DNA of 64,000 bases from Ignavibacteriales bacterium (GCA_016700155.1 CP065001.1:2542001-2606000); one strand, 5' to 3'. Counted from the first letter of the stretch, positions 26,395 to 35,691 are shown. Numbers and translations: made by a program. Notes: generated by a model not told the origin, from the letters alone.

Positions 26395-27051
26395 TTAAAC
26401 TCCTCTCCATTTTGACATAATCAACCACAAAATAGTTAATACAGTAGAATAAATAACTATTTTTTGCATAAACATCATTGCTCCGAACATTGCCCTAGTC
26501 GCTTTAGTTATAGTCTCAACTTCTTCGAGATTTTTTGATTTAGGATTATTAATAATTTTTTGTGGTTTGCTCATTTGTTCAGCAATTATTTGTTTTTTTT
26601 TATTTTCCAATGGCTTCAACTGAATTGGTATAAATAACATTGAAATAGCCGAAACAATTACTGAAATAAATATCATTTCAGTAGGGAGATTTGATTGTCT
26701 AATTACTGCCCTGAATTCATTTTGTAATTCACTGTTTGAAATTATTCCGGTAATTAACAATCCCTGAAATACTAGAAAATATGACATCGTTGTCCTTGCC
26801 TCACTAATCTGTTTTAGCAAAAATGTGGGTTCTCTTCCATAAAAATGCTCGGGATTTAATACATATCCCATATCCCACACAAAAAAAATTGAAATCATAA
26901 TCCAATACAAAATTGGTGTTTGTGTAGCAAGAATTATTATCAAAAAGCTAAATGAGAGCACATATATTAAAATATTTGACCAGCTATTATAGATATTTTT
27001 AATGGATCGATCATTTATCTCTTTAAGTTTTATTTTAATTTTTTCAATCAT
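26395..27051 (-). CDS. hypothetical membrane protein of the ABC operon
   Basis: A 218-residue protein with about five hydrophobic segments: residues about 25-45, 48-62, 90-108, 127-148 and 190-210. A charged cytosolic loop ('LKPLENKKKQIIAEQMSKPQKI') lies before the last. No family is recognised. The start overlaps the permease stop by 8 nt, so it is translated with the ABC transporter and may be an accessory membrane component or a user of the imported substrate. Function unknown. Confidence 0.6.
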   Translation of the reverse strand: MIEKIKIKLKEINDRSIKNIYNSWSNILIYVLSFSFLIIILATQTPILYWIMISIFFVWDMGYVLNPEHFYGREPTFLLKQISEARTTMSYFLVFQGLLITGIISNSELQNEFRAVIRQSNLPTEMIFISVIVSAISMLFIPIQLKPLENKKKQIIAEQMSKPQKIINNPKSKNLEEVETITKATRAMFGAMMFMQKIVIYSTVLTILWLIMSKWRGV

Positions 27052-27790
27052 TTAGATTTCTCCAAAATATGAATCTTTTTTCTATGGTATTAATAGAATA
27101 ATAAAATATGATACCCAGAATCGAGGCAAATAAGATCCCAGCAAAAACCATCGCTGTCTCAATTCTTAGAGATGACACTAAAATTAAATGACCGATTCCT
27201 TCACTAGCTCCAACAGTTTCACCTACAATCGCTCCAACTACACTTAGAGTGCTTGCTATTTTAAGTCCCGCCATAAAAAATGGTAATGCGTTTGGTACCC
27301 TCAAATATTTAAATATTTGAAAATTAGTGGCTGAAAAACTTTTTAATAGTTCAATATGTTCATGATCCACATCTTTCAGTCCACGAATCAAATTAACAAC
27401 GATTGGGAAAAAGGATATTATGGCAGCCATAATGGCTTTACTGAAAATATCTATTCCAAACCATAGTATTAACAAGGGGGCTATTGCTATAAGTGGAATA
27501 GCTTTCAACCCAATGAGAAAAGGCAATATTATTCTCGATGCTGTTTTTGAATAGGTAATATAAATTGCGACAATTGTTGACAATATACCTGCAATTAAAA
27601 AGCCAAGAAGTGATTCAAATGCAGTTACTAAAGTGTCGTAAATCAATGATTCGAAATTGGTTATTATTGCATTAATTATTTCTCTTAAAGGTGGAATCAA
27701 ATATGGTGGTATTTTGAAAATATTTATAGTCGCCTCCCACAAAACCAAGATAAGTGCTACAAGAAAAATTACTATTATTTTATCTTTCAT
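27044..27790 (-). CDS. ABC transporter permease (ThiX/SsuC/TauC family)
   Basis: A 248-residue inner-membrane permease with six predicted helices. The family EAA loop is seen as 'ELLKSFSATNFQIFKYLRVPNALPF' (about 147-171), followed by 'GLKIASTLSVVGAIVGETVGASEGIGHLI'. These patterns are standard in permeases for nitrate, sulfonate, taurine and thiamine-precursor uptake. It would form a dimer served by the ATPase at 28855 and one or both binding proteins. The preceding binding-protein gene ends 8 bp away. Confidence 0.92.
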   Translation of the reverse strand: MKDKIIVIFLVALILVLWEATINIFKIPPYLIPPLREIINAIITNFESLIYDTLVTAFESLLGFLIAGILSTIVAIYITYSKTASRIILPFLIGLKAIPLIAIAPLLILWFGIDIFSKAIMAAIISFFPIVVNLIRGLKDVDHEHIELLKSFSATNFQIFKYLRVPNALPFFMAGLKIASTLSVVGAIVGETVGASEGIGHLILVSSLRIETAMVFAGILFASILGIIFYYSINTIEKRFIFWRNLND

Positions 27791-27798
27791 TTTTCAAC

Positions 27799-28842
27799 TT
27801 AATTTTGTGGATCGTGATCTTTATAATAATTTATAACAAAATTATTGTTGAAACATTCTTCAGTTTTAACTTCTTTCTTTATTCCCCCATACTTTTTCCA
27901 TATTTGAATTATTTTTTGCCATTTCTCATCATACATCCATCCAAATTTTTCAGGTTTATTTTCATTAATAACTAATTTTTGAATTTCATCCATCATTTGT
28001 TTCTCATGTTTATAGTTAAAGTTGGTTTGATATTTCTTTACAGTCATTATAGCTTTTTCTGAATTCTTTAAAGCTTCTATCCAACCAGATAATACACAAT
28101 TTACAACGTTTTGAACAAGTTCTGGATTTTCTTTTACCATTTTTTCACTAGTAAATAACACATCACCGGGTACATCTAATCCGAGTGTATCCGGATCTAA
28201 GGTTACTATCTCAAACCCCTTCTCTTTTGCAGTTAATGGTTGGTTGATTTTATACCCGCCCCAAACTTGAACTTCACCTTTAAAGAACCGACCCATATCC
28301 GGTGTTACAGGTACTTCAGTTATCGTCTTCCTATTTATTTTAAATGAATCTAGAATTGCTTTGTACATGTACTCGTGATCGTATCCATAAAATACTGCAA
28401 TTGTTTTATTCTCCCAATCTTGTACATTTTTAACACTATCCTTTAGCCAAAAAAATACGTTTGGATTCTTTTGAAATATGACAGCAAGTGCAACTACCGG
28501 CAATCCCTTATCACGCGCTTCTACTATTTGCCCCGCTCCCGCTATTCCGAAATCTTCATTTCCTGTTGCAACCCCTTGGATAAAATTGACTCCAGGCCCG
28601 GAAGTCCTTAATTCTACACTCAAATTATACCCATCAAAAAGTGCAAATTGATCTGCCCAATAAATTCCTGCAAACTGTGTTTGATGTAACCATCTCAATC
28701 TTAAGGATATATTCTTGGTGCCTTTTTCATCACCAGCTGTTGAGCGAACAAAGTATATTGTAACTGCTACTAGTATAATTAAAATAGCAAGATAAAGTTT
28801 GTCTAAATTTTTCCAAAATTTTTTCATTTTTTCAATAATCAT
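27799..28842 (-). CDS. NMT1/THI5-like substrate-binding protein (copy 2)
   Basis: A 347-residue periplasmic binding protein anchored by an N-terminal helix (about 17-33). The NMT1/THI5 opening 'LRWLHQTQFAGIYWADQFALF' lies near residues 50-70 (Trp, Gln, Phe-Ala-Gly). Next come 'GVATGNEDFGIAGAGQIVEARDKGLPVVALAVIFQ' and the 'VWGGYKINQPLTAKEKGFEI' hinge. This family binds pyrimidine precursors of thiamine, riboflavin or small organic anions; which one cannot be read from the sequence. It is paralogous to the 29657-30631 protein and lies 12 bp downstream of the ATPase gene. Confidence 0.88.
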   Translation of the reverse strand: MIIEKMKKFWKNLDKLYLAILIILVAVTIYFVRSTAGDEKGTKNISLRLRWLHQTQFAGIYWADQFALFDGYNLSVELRTSGPGVNFIQGVATGNEDFGIAGAGQIVEARDKGLPVVALAVIFQKNPNVFFWLKDSVKNVQDWENKTIAVFYGYDHEYMYKAILDSFKINRKTITEVPVTPDMGRFFKGEVQVWGGYKINQPLTAKEKGFEIVTLDPDTLGLDVPGDVLFTSEKMVKENPELVQNVVNCVLSGWIEALKNSEKAIMTVKKYQTNFNYKHEKQMMDEIQKLVINENKPEKFGWMYDEKWQKIIQIWKKYGGIKKEVKTEECFNNNFVINYYKDHDPQN

Positions 28843-28854
28843 AATTAACTCCCA

Positions 28855-29646
28855 TTATTTTATGTTATTTTTATTTTGACTCAGATAATCTAAAATCTCT
28901 TTTCTCATTACTACTAAATCATTTTCAAATCTCGAATTCGCTGTTCTTGGTCGTGGTAGATTTATTAATAATTTTTGAATAATTCGACTAGGCTGAGAAG
29001 ATAGTATAAATACTTCGTCAGATAGAATTATAGCTTCTTCTATAGAATGCGTAACAATGATTGTCGTTGCACTAGTCTTTTTTAAAATATCTAACAATAA
29101 CATTTGCATATCTTCTCTTGTCAGAGCATCTAATGTTGCAAATGGCTCGTCAAGCAATAGAATTTCTGGGTTAAAGATTACAGCACGCGCCAAAGCAACA
29201 CGTGATTGCATTCCCCCAGAGATTTGATGTGGATAATAATCTGCAAAATTAGTTAGACCAACTAATTTTAATATTTCATCAATTTTCTTATCATAACTTC
29301 TAGCATCGCTTTCGCTGAATAACAATTTTAGTGGCAAAGCAATATTTTGTTTTACATTTTGCCAAGGCAATAAATTTGGCTGTTGAAACATCAGACTTAT
29401 TTTTTTTCTTAGATCAATATTTAAGGGATCCAAACCATCAATCAAAATCTCGCCACTTGTCGGTTTTAAGAGGCCTGCCAATAATTTTAAAAGCGTGGTT
29501 TTTCCACAGCCTGATGGCCCTAAGAGTGCAACAATTTGTCCCTTTTTTAGACTAAATGACAGATTAGTAAAAACTTCAAGTTTTCTTGGTTCATTTCTTT
29601 CAAATGATTTGTTTAGATTTTTAACAAGAATGTAATCGTTGTTCAT
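28855..29646 (-). CDS. ABC transporter ATPase
   Basis: A 263-residue nucleotide-binding subunit: Walker A GPSGCGKTT (about residues 43-51), Q-loop 'MFQQPNLLPWQNV', signature SGGMQSRVALARA, Walker B 'ILLLDEPFATLD' and H-loop 'IVTHSIEEA'. The length and motifs match the SsuB/TauB/ThiZ group. It lies between two binding-protein genes of the same operon and should energise the permease at 27044-27790. Confidence 0.95.
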   Translation of the reverse strand: MNNDYILVKNLNKSFERNEPRKLEVFTNLSFSLKKGQIVALLGPSGCGKTTLLKLLAGLLKPTSGEILIDGLDPLNIDLRKKISLMFQQPNLLPWQNVKQNIALPLKLLFSESDARSYDKKIDEILKLVGLTNFADYYPHQISGGMQSRVALARAVIFNPEILLLDEPFATLDALTREDMQMLLLDILKKTSATTIIVTHSIEEAIILSDEVFILSSQPSRIIQKLLINLPRPRTANSRFENDLVVMRKEILDYLSQNKNNIK

Positions 29647-29656
29647 TAGAAAATAT

Positions 29657-30631
29657 TTAATTCATAGAATTATTGTACCTGTTTGTAAAGCAGTCACTTA
29701 TATCGAATTTAACGTCACCTAGGAATCCATTTTCTGAGAGCTTATTATACATATATTGTAAAATGTTTTTGTCGATATTACCTATCGCTGCAGTATTCTC
29801 CAATCTAATTAGATTCTTTATCATTTCAATTTTTCTAAATTCATTCGCAAAATCAAGATTTTTGTTTTTCCTCAAAACTGAATTAACAGATTCTTTTTGA
29901 TTTTCATAGACTAACATCCATCCTTTTAGCATCGCATTCACTAGATTATTGATTTTTTCAGGGTTTTTTTCTATGAATGAATCTGTTGCAAAAATACAGT
30001 CCGCATAAAAATTTATTCCGTAGTCCTTAGCTTGTATTATGTTCAAAGTCATCCCATGTTCCTCTGCAATTAATGGTTCATTAAAAATGTAACCGTTCCA
30101 TACATCTATTTTATCTTCAAAAAATAATTGTAGATTATGACTTGTAGGAATCTCATTTATCAATAATTCATCAATTCCCAATTCTTTTAATAATATTGAA
30201 TATTCAATTTCCACATTTGTGCCGTGTTGAACAGCTACTCTTTTACCAATAAAATCAAAAGGAGTCAATATTTGCTTATTTTTTTTACTGAAAAAGCATA
30301 CTGGGCTAAATCTGAATATTACAGCTAAACACTTTACGTTTATACCCCGCGATCTGGCAATTAAAATTTGTTCAGCACTGGTGATTCCTATTTGTGCATC
30401 ACCTGAAGTCACTGCAATTATCTCGTTTTTACCCAATCCACCTGGTAGGAATGTAAGATTGATATTATTGTTTCTGAATAATCCTTTTTCTTCAGCTACA
30501 TATAAACCGGCAAATTGAGAATGATGAATCCATTTTAAAGCACATTTAACATTTACCACTTCTCTACTATTCGATTTACATCCATTACCAATTATCGATA
30601 CAATTACTAAAATGATTATTGTACTTTTCAA
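29657..30631 (-). CDS. NMT1/THI5-like substrate-binding lipoprotein (copy 1)
   Basis: A 324-residue lipoprotein with lipobox IGNGC (Cys at about 18). Its opening 'LKWIHHSQFAGLYVAEEKGLF' and 'VTSGDAQIGITSAEQILIARSRGINVKCLAVIF' match the second binding protein of the operon segment by segment. Two paralogous binding proteins for one permease suggest two ligands or two affinities. The start overlaps the methyltransferase stop by 4 nt. No TPP riboswitch or other recognisable leader is visible before the operon. Confidence 0.88.
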   Translation of the reverse strand: MKSTIIILVIVSIIGNGCKSNSREVVNVKCALKWIHHSQFAGLYVAEEKGLFRNNNINLTFLPGGLGKNEIIAVTSGDAQIGITSAEQILIARSRGINVKCLAVIFRFSPVCFFSKKNKQILTPFDFIGKRVAVQHGTNVEIEYSILLKELGIDELLINEIPTSHNLQLFFEDKIDVWNGYIFNEPLIAEEHGMTLNIIQAKDYGINFYADCIFATDSFIEKNPEKINNLVNAMLKGWMLVYENQKESVNSVLRKNKNLDFANEFRKIEMIKNLIRLENTAAIGNIDKNILQYMYNKLSENGFLGDVKFDISDCFTNRYNNSMN

Positions 30632-31434
30632 CTCATTCTCCTGACTTTTGAAATCCCAACGTCATGGTAAATCATATCATTATGAATAAGTGGTTTTTGC
30701 AATTCAATAATTTTTAGTAAATCATGTTTTGAATAATCAGTTAAGTCATTTAACAACACAAAATTTAAAAAATTAATATCATCTGCAGTTGGTGTTATAT
30801 AATTAATTGCTCTGAAGCGACTATGAAGTGTTTTATACCGTAAAGTAACATTTAAATGATCTAACGCTACTCTGACTTCTTCATGTGTAAACCAATTTTT
30901 AAAGAAGGAAGATTGTGTATTTAATATTTCTTTACTTTGTACTATTATTTGATTTAATCCACGTTTCTCTTGCAGCACTATCCATAATTCACCTTGACTT
31001 TTCAAAGTTTGAATTATTTTATTAGTGAATTCTATAAAAGGTGTTTGAATATACTGCAAAACGTGAGATGCTAAAATAAAATCAAAGGTTGTTCCAATGT
31101 AGTCTTCAAAAGCAATTTTGTACAACTCCACATTATAGATAGTTTTCATTTTGGGAATAAGCAAATCAATGTAGTCTTTCGATATATCAATAGCGATAAT
31201 TTTATTATCTGGGAACATTTTACTTAGAAAATTTGTATGTGTACCAAGTCCACAACCTAAATCTAGTATTTTTTTCCCTGTATCTCCTTTTTTAATTGGT
31301 AATTCATTATTGTTAAATGCTCTTAGTAATTCTTCCTGCAGCAATAGTTTTTCATTAGTTCTTTCAACATAGGCTAAATAATTTTTGGGAGAAGTAAAGG
31401 TATAGTCTTTTATCATAATTTCTGCAAAACTCAT
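30628..31434 (-). CDS. SAM-dependent class I methyltransferase
   Basis: A 268-residue methyltransferase. Motif I is 'ILDLGCGLGTHTNFL' (about residues 56-70), the acidic end of strand 2 is 'IIAIDIS', and motif IV is 'FDFILASHVLQYI'. No membrane segment or DNA-methylase NPPY motif is present, so a small-molecule substrate is more likely. It is the first gene of the six-gene transporter operon and shares a 4-nt overlap with the first binding-protein gene. A role in modifying the imported compound is inferred from this linkage. Confidence 0.85.
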   Translation of the reverse strand: MSFAEIMIKDYTFTSPKNYLAYVERTNEKLLLQEELLRAFNNNELPIKKGDTGKKILDLGCGLGTHTNFLSKMFPDNKIIAIDISKDYIDLLIPKMKTIYNVELYKIAFEDYIGTTFDFILASHVLQYIQTPFIEFTNKIIQTLKSQGELWIVLQEKRGLNQIIVQSKEILNTQSSFFKNWFTHEEVRVALDHLNVTLRYKTLHSRFRAINYITPTADDINFLNFVLLNDLTDYSKHDLLKIIELQKPLIHNDMIYHDVGISKVRRMS

Positions 31435-31509
31435 TAATAAAACATTTAGTATTAAAATTATAAAATAAAACTACTAAATAAGTTGTTGAGATATATCTTT
31501 TATCTTTAA

Positions 31510-31823
31510 TTATTTTTTGATTATTATTTTTCCCTTCCCAAACTCCCTCTCCCACATCTCCCTAAATATCTCATCAGTAGATTTCATCACTGGTTTCTTC
31601 TGATTGTATACTGGAAATCTCTGATCTATCCTTACCGTATTCTCATCAATAAACTTTAATATCTCCCTGACTGCAATCTTAGGTCGATTCCCCACTCTCA
31701 TAATTCCAACTTGCCATCTCTGATCAGTTTCTTTAGCGTATCCCTCCCGATTCCCATTCGTTTAGCAGCCTCACTATAAGAAAGCAAAGCAATCTCATCT
31801 GCACTTTCAGGATTACTATTCAT
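31510..31823 (-). pseudogene. excisionase-like HTH_17 protein split by a -1 frameshift
   Basis: Two overlapping frames form one excisionase-type helix-turn-helix. The first (31698-31823, 41 aa) ends '…LSYSEAAKRMGIGRDTLKKL…DGKLEL' and stops at TGA. The second (31510-31701, 63 aa) starts in the -1 frame at the overlapping ATGA with 'MRVGNRPKIAVREILKFID', which is the wing expected next in HTH_17/Xis proteins. The join has the right length without a gap. It may be a frameshift mutation, a sequencing error, programmed frameshifting or two coupled peptides. It precedes the primase in the nested element. Confidence 0.65.
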
Positions 31824-31920
31824 CTACTTAACTTTTAATTTGGACACAAGGACGACTTTTATACCTTTTATAAATTACAAATAAATTTATATCAAAATCT
31901 CGTCCTCCCGTCCTTTTATT

Positions 31921-32006
31921 TTACTTCCCCCCTCTCTTTACCAAGTCTCTGCCGGCTTTACGGGGGAGAAGGGTTGGGGTTTACCCGCCTCTGGCGGGGT
32001 GAGGTT
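31921..32006. repeat. intergenic palindromes including CCCGCC-TCT-GGCGGG
   Basis: Holds CCCGCC-TCT-GGCGGG at 31984-31998 and a longer imperfect inverted repeat, CCCCCTCTC with GAGAAGGG, at about 31926-31970. The first recurs at 34477-34491 and, with compensatory changes, at 62168-62182. The second resembles the CCCCTCY…RGAGGGG element found inside two genes. Confidence 0.65.
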
Positions 32007-34286
32007 TTATGCAACCGCCTTCCCCTCCCTAAACTCAATCATCCTCTCCGCTCCCGACTTCGATTCATTCACGCGATAATCATTTATCTTCGCCCAAACC
32101 TTCAGCCACTTTGTGAACTTAATCTGTGTTACACTCAACTCCGGATTTTCTTTCTTAAAGCGTTCAAATATTTCTTTCTTATTATAAATTGTATTCGTTG
32201 AAAGTTCGGAACAGAACTCATAAAACTCCTCACACGTTTCATTGTACAATTGTTTCTTCTCTATATTAATATGTTTGTATGCCACGAGTCCATTCCCCAA
32301 ATAGTACTGGCAGTATTCCAGCATCACTTGATAAAACTCATTCCACTGATTTTCATTCCACGATTCAAAAAACCTGTGACCGAATTCGTGTTCCGGCTGA
32401 TGTCTTTTGTTGTAGTGCCCAGTATATTCGATAGGAAACTGCCTTGCCATTGTTGAATCATCAACCCCTTTAACTGAATAATTTGTCGTGATCGCTATTT
32501 TGGGTGACTTAGAGTAAGGCAGGTATATTTCATCTTTGCCTTTTCTTTCGATTGTTATCCCATCGGCTATTGTGGAAAAAAGTTTGTCGAATGGAAATTT
32601 CTCGTCCAGATCTTCAAAGGCAATTATGTTTGTATCTATATCCACTCTCTGAAAAGCAAAACTTTTTGTAGGATTAAAAGTCCTTCCATTTATCGGTTCA
32701 ACATTTCTTAGTTCTGAGATTGCTTTGATAGTAAGTCCTTTACCGCTTCTTCCGGATGCACCTTCTGACATAATCTCATCAATTAATATAACGGCTTTTT
32801 CTTCTCCTCCCTTTTTGCATCTGTGCAGCAGAAATCCTATCCCGGATTTTAAAGCGTTCATTCTATCTTTATCATTACCGGTTGCATTAAATAGAAAATC
32901 CTCAAACTCACTCCTGTTGTTTGTGATGATATATTCTCTTCTTATAATATTTCGTTCCCATATACATCCCCTCAATTCTTTATAAGGTTTTGTGACTATC
33001 GCATCTTTTTTTACTTCAACAAAAACATTCTTAAAGAAAAAATAACTTGTTTCTGCCGTGTCCTCACAAAACTCCAATCCGCGAGTGATAAGGAATTCAT
33101 AAAACCCATCACTGAATATTTGTGTACTCCCCTTCATCAGTGCATCGAGTACCGCTTCCCTTGTTGTGCCCTCAAAATCATCTGCAGGAATTTGATTTAA
33201 ATACGCCAGGATAAATTCTTTTACCTCTGCACTTCGCATTTCATTAACAATATTATTTTCTACTTTCACAAAGATGTATTCATTGCCGATTTTAATTTTA
33301 CCATACCCGTACTCTTCCAGCAGTCTCTTAACTTTAGTTCTTGAAATCCTGGTTATTTTATTATCTCTATACCAGAACTTCAGGTTAGCAGGCTTCCATC
33401 CTTTTTCCTTTGCTAAGAAAAAGATTGTGCCCGGTGTTATTCTCCCGTCATATTTTTTTTTAAGATCAGCAAATTTATTTCTTACCTCATCTTCAGTGTC
33501 GGTGTAATGGGGATTCCTTTTGCTCAATTGAACAAAAAAATCTTCTCCCGTTTTTTCCAATGGAACAAGTGCAAACCCGATTCTCAGCCAATCCTCGTAA
33601 CAATTTTCACCAAGACTATCAGCAAGAAACTCTAATGCACTGAATAACTTGTCTTCATCATAGTAAGCATCAGCAGCATCTTTTATTGATTCACTTTCAT
33701 TTATAACTAGCTTTGTGTTCTCTTTAATAACACAATACTCTTTCAGACATTCAATAAGTACCTGCGGTTCGATCTGAATAGGTTTTTCAAACGGATCATT
33801 TCCTAAAAAAGTATAAATCCCTCCGCTCGGATGAGTTGAATACGGAAGTACCGTATAACAATCCTTCCAGCGTAATTCGATATGCTTACAGTAGCCGTCA
33901 GTCTTGCTTTTGAATTTAATGACAGCCCGTTCAGAACCTAATAATTTTTCAAGCTCCTCATTCCACTCACAATAAAAATAAATATGATAACCCATTCCGC
34001 TTCCGCTTTGAACAAGCCAGTCATACTGTTCAGAAAATTTTAAAGCTTCTCTGAATTTCTCAACTAACTCAAAATTCTCAACACCATCAAAATCAAAACA
34101 CCGTAGATTCTCTATTCCCATTACTGCACTAACACCGCTGCAGTTCCAGTCCATAGATTCAATATCATTGATTGATTGCTTTTCCGTTTGCCATCTTTCC
34201 CATTGAATAGTTGGCTTCTTACCATTTAATGGTAACACATTGAAACCGAAGTTTACAGCGAGCTTACTCGCGAGTTCCTTGAACAT
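32007..34286 (-). CDS. primase-polymerase/SF3-type helicase of a mobile element
   Basis: A 759-residue replication protein. An N-terminal bifunctional primase-polymerase domain (about 1-190) has the catalytic Asp pair in 'CFDFDG' and 'GSGMGYHIYFYC'. A PriCT-like domain follows at about 210-300 ('FSALEFLADSLGENCYEDWLRIGFAL'). The C-terminal helicase (about 430-650) has Walker A 'GASGRSGKGLT', Walker B-like 'NIIAFEDLDE' and sensor 'PKIAITTNYSV'. It would initiate and unwind element DNA. Located between the split excisionase and the second integrase, it defines a small nested integrative element or satellite. Confidence 0.85.
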   Translation of the reverse strand: MFKELASKLAVNFGFNVLPLNGKKPTIQWERWQTEKQSINDIESMDWNCSGVSAVMGIENLRCFDFDGVENFELVEKFREALKFSEQYDWLVQSGSGMGYHIYFYCEWNEELEKLLGSERAVIKFKSKTDGYCKHIELRWKDCYTVLPYSTHPSGGIYTFLGNDPFEKPIQIEPQVLIECLKEYCVIKENTKLVINESESIKDAADAYYDEDKLFSALEFLADSLGENCYEDWLRIGFALVPLEKTGEDFFVQLSKRNPHYTDTEDEVRNKFADLKKKYDGRITPGTIFFLAKEKGWKPANLKFWYRDNKITRISRTKVKRLLEEYGYGKIKIGNEYIFVKVENNIVNEMRSAEVKEFILAYLNQIPADDFEGTTREAVLDALMKGSTQIFSDGFYEFLITRGLEFCEDTAETSYFFFKNVFVEVKKDAIVTKPYKELRGCIWERNIIRREYIITNNRSEFEDFLFNATGNDKDRMNALKSGIGFLLHRCKKGGEEKAVILIDEIMSEGASGRSGKGLTIKAISELRNVEPINGRTFNPTKSFAFQRVDIDTNIIAFEDLDEKFPFDKLFSTIADGITIERKGKDEIYLPYSKSPKIAITTNYSVKGVDDSTMARQFPIEYTGHYNKRHQPEHEFGHRFFESWNENQWNEFYQVMLEYCQYYLGNGLVAYKHINIEKKQLYNETCEEFYEFCSELSTNTIYNKKEIFERFKKENPELSVTQIKFTKWLKVWAKINDYRVNESKSGAERMIEFREGKAVA

Positions 34287-34322
34287 TTTTTTCTCCTTCT
34301 ATTTTTTTATAATAATTTGTTT

Positions 34323-34535
34323 GTCACACTGAGTGGCAATGCCATCGAAGGGTGACTGTTTATATCTTTCCAGTATCAAGTATCCAGCATCTTCAAATCT
34401 TTCAATCTTTAAATTTTCTTCTTTATTTTATCCAGCATCCGGTATCCAGTACCAAAAACTCCCCTTTGCCTATTTACCCGCCTCTGGCGGGCTACCTATT
34501 CCCCATTTTCCATCTTCCATCACCCATCAACCATC
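34323..34535. repeat. composite simple-repeat array inside the island
   Basis: A palindrome GTCACACTGAGTGGC…GGTGAC (34323-34356) is followed by CCAGTATCAAGTATCC heptamers, 'TTTCAATCTTT' units, CCAGCATCCGGTATCC and CCCGCC-TCT-GGCGGG (34477-34491). Flanks TTTGCCTATTTA and CTACCTATT recur at 62168. Same modules as the arrays outside the island at 2220 and 4110. Confidence 0.8.
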
Positions 34536-35540
34536 TTACATTCTATTCACCGCCTCCCTCATACTATCAAGATCAGGATGCAGATAAATACTTAATGTAC
34601 TTAATTGAGCGTGTCCGCTGATCCGCTGAACTACTGGTAGAGGTGCACCTTTTAAAATCATTCTGCTTAAAGCACTGTGACGCAGATCGTGGAAATGATA
34701 AGTATTTCCAAACCCTGCAGCCTTGCACGCACACTTAAACTGCTTGGAAAAATAATCCGGAGTAAAAGCAAACCCGTTCCCCTTACAAAACACAAATCCA
34801 TTCCTATCCCCTCCTCGCCTCTTTTCTATCCCCTCCTTGGAGGGGATTAAGGGGTGGGTTTTTCCATCTAACATTTCCCATTTACCATTTACCATTATCC
34901 GTTTTGCCCTCGCGAGTAAAACCTCCCTCACCTTACTATGCATCGGCACTTCCCGTTGCTTGCGACTCTTCGTCTGAAAACTTTCACTCCCTATCACAAT
35001 CACATTCCTGATAAAATCCACATCGCACCATTTCATAAAAGTTAATTCACTCAGCCTGCACGCTGTATAGAAAGCCAGCACAATAAAATCTTTTATCATA
35101 TCGGTAGAGATATGCGAAAGAATTTTTTCAAACTGTTCATCAGTGATAAATTCTTTTTTAACAGACTGTCTCTTAGCTAACCTTATTTTACCCACAGGAT
35201 TTTCCTGGACATAATTCCATTCCTTAGCTTTATTGAACATTGCTTTAAGCACACGTAGATAAACATAAACTCCCCTTGGAGCTTTCCTTTTTTGAATATC
35301 TAAGAACGTTTCTAAATCCTTAAGCATAATTGTATTCATAACACGATCAGCCGAATAATATTTTAACAGCTTTTTAGAAACGAGCATAACCCCGCGCAGA
35401 GTTTTAGCTGACCTGTTCATTCGCACAAAAGATTCATACTCATCCAGAAAAGTTTTAATAGTCACAACAGGAAATTGCGGAGTAAGTCTTTCAACTAATT
35501 TCTCAATAACCATTCCCGCTATTTTCTCAACCTGTTTCAT
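34536..35540 (-). CDS. second tyrosine recombinase, with in-frame repeat insert
   Basis: A 334-residue integrase. A core-binding domain covers about 25-110. The catalytic residues are Arg in 'YTACRLSELTFMKW' (about 163), HxxR in 'HDLRHSAL' (about 282), His in 'ISGHAQL' and Tyr in 'LSIYLHP' (about 317). Residues about 213-244 ('MVNGKWEMLDGKTHPLIPSK…') are not part of the fold and are encoded by an intergenic-type palindromic repeat inserted in frame. The insertion lies in a surface loop before the 'NGFVFCKGNG' strand, so the enzyme may still fold. Its attachment site was not identified. Confidence 0.9.
   Translation of the reverse strand: MKQVEKIAGMVIEKLVERLTPQFPVVTIKTFLDEYESFVRMNRSAKTLRGVMLVSKKLLKYYSADRVMNTIMLKDLETFLDIQKRKAPRGVYVYLRVLKAMFNKAKEWNYVQENPVGKIRLAKRQSVKKEFITDEQFEKILSHISTDMIKDFIVLAFYTACRLSELTFMKWCDVDFIRNVIVIGSESFQTKSRKQREVPMHSKVREVLLARAKRIMVNGKWEMLDGKTHPLIPSKEGIEKRRGGDRNGFVFCKGNGFAFTPDYFSKQFKCACKAAGFGNTYHFHDLRHSALSRMILKGAPLPVVQRISGHAQLSTLSIYLHPDLDSMREAVNRM
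34809..34902. repeat. in-frame composite repeat within the second integrase
   Basis: Contains the stem CCCCTCC-TT-GGAGGGG at 34830-34845, an AGGGGTGGG tail and a simple 'CATTTACC' run. The same composite, hairpin plus CATTT-rich tail, is inserted in the terminase gene at about 61556-61630 in the same reading frame. Confidence 0.8.
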
Positions 35541-35560
35541 TTATTTCTTTTTATTCCTTT

Positions 35561-35691
35561 GTCATATTGGGCTTGTCGAAATATGACAGCAATTCATAAC
35601 TCATAATTCTCAACTAAAAATTATTTCTGTTTGTCATTCCGAAGGAGTCTGCGACTGAGCTTGTCCGCCTTTCGTGGTGAATCTCAATCAT
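35561..35691. repeat. two GTCAnn-type palindromic repeats
   Basis: GTCATATTGGGC…GAAATATGAC at 35561-35587, and GTCATTCCGAAGGAGTC… to GAATCTCAATC at 35633-35691. The second is a longer variant of the 60714-60746 copy. Both lie between the integrase and a small coiled-coil gene. Confidence 0.8.

Noticed and set aside
25059..35540. Either tyrosine recombinase as an integron integrase
   Set aside because: Neither shows the extra helix region specific to IntI; both have the short phage-type layout, and one sits at a tRNA attachment site.
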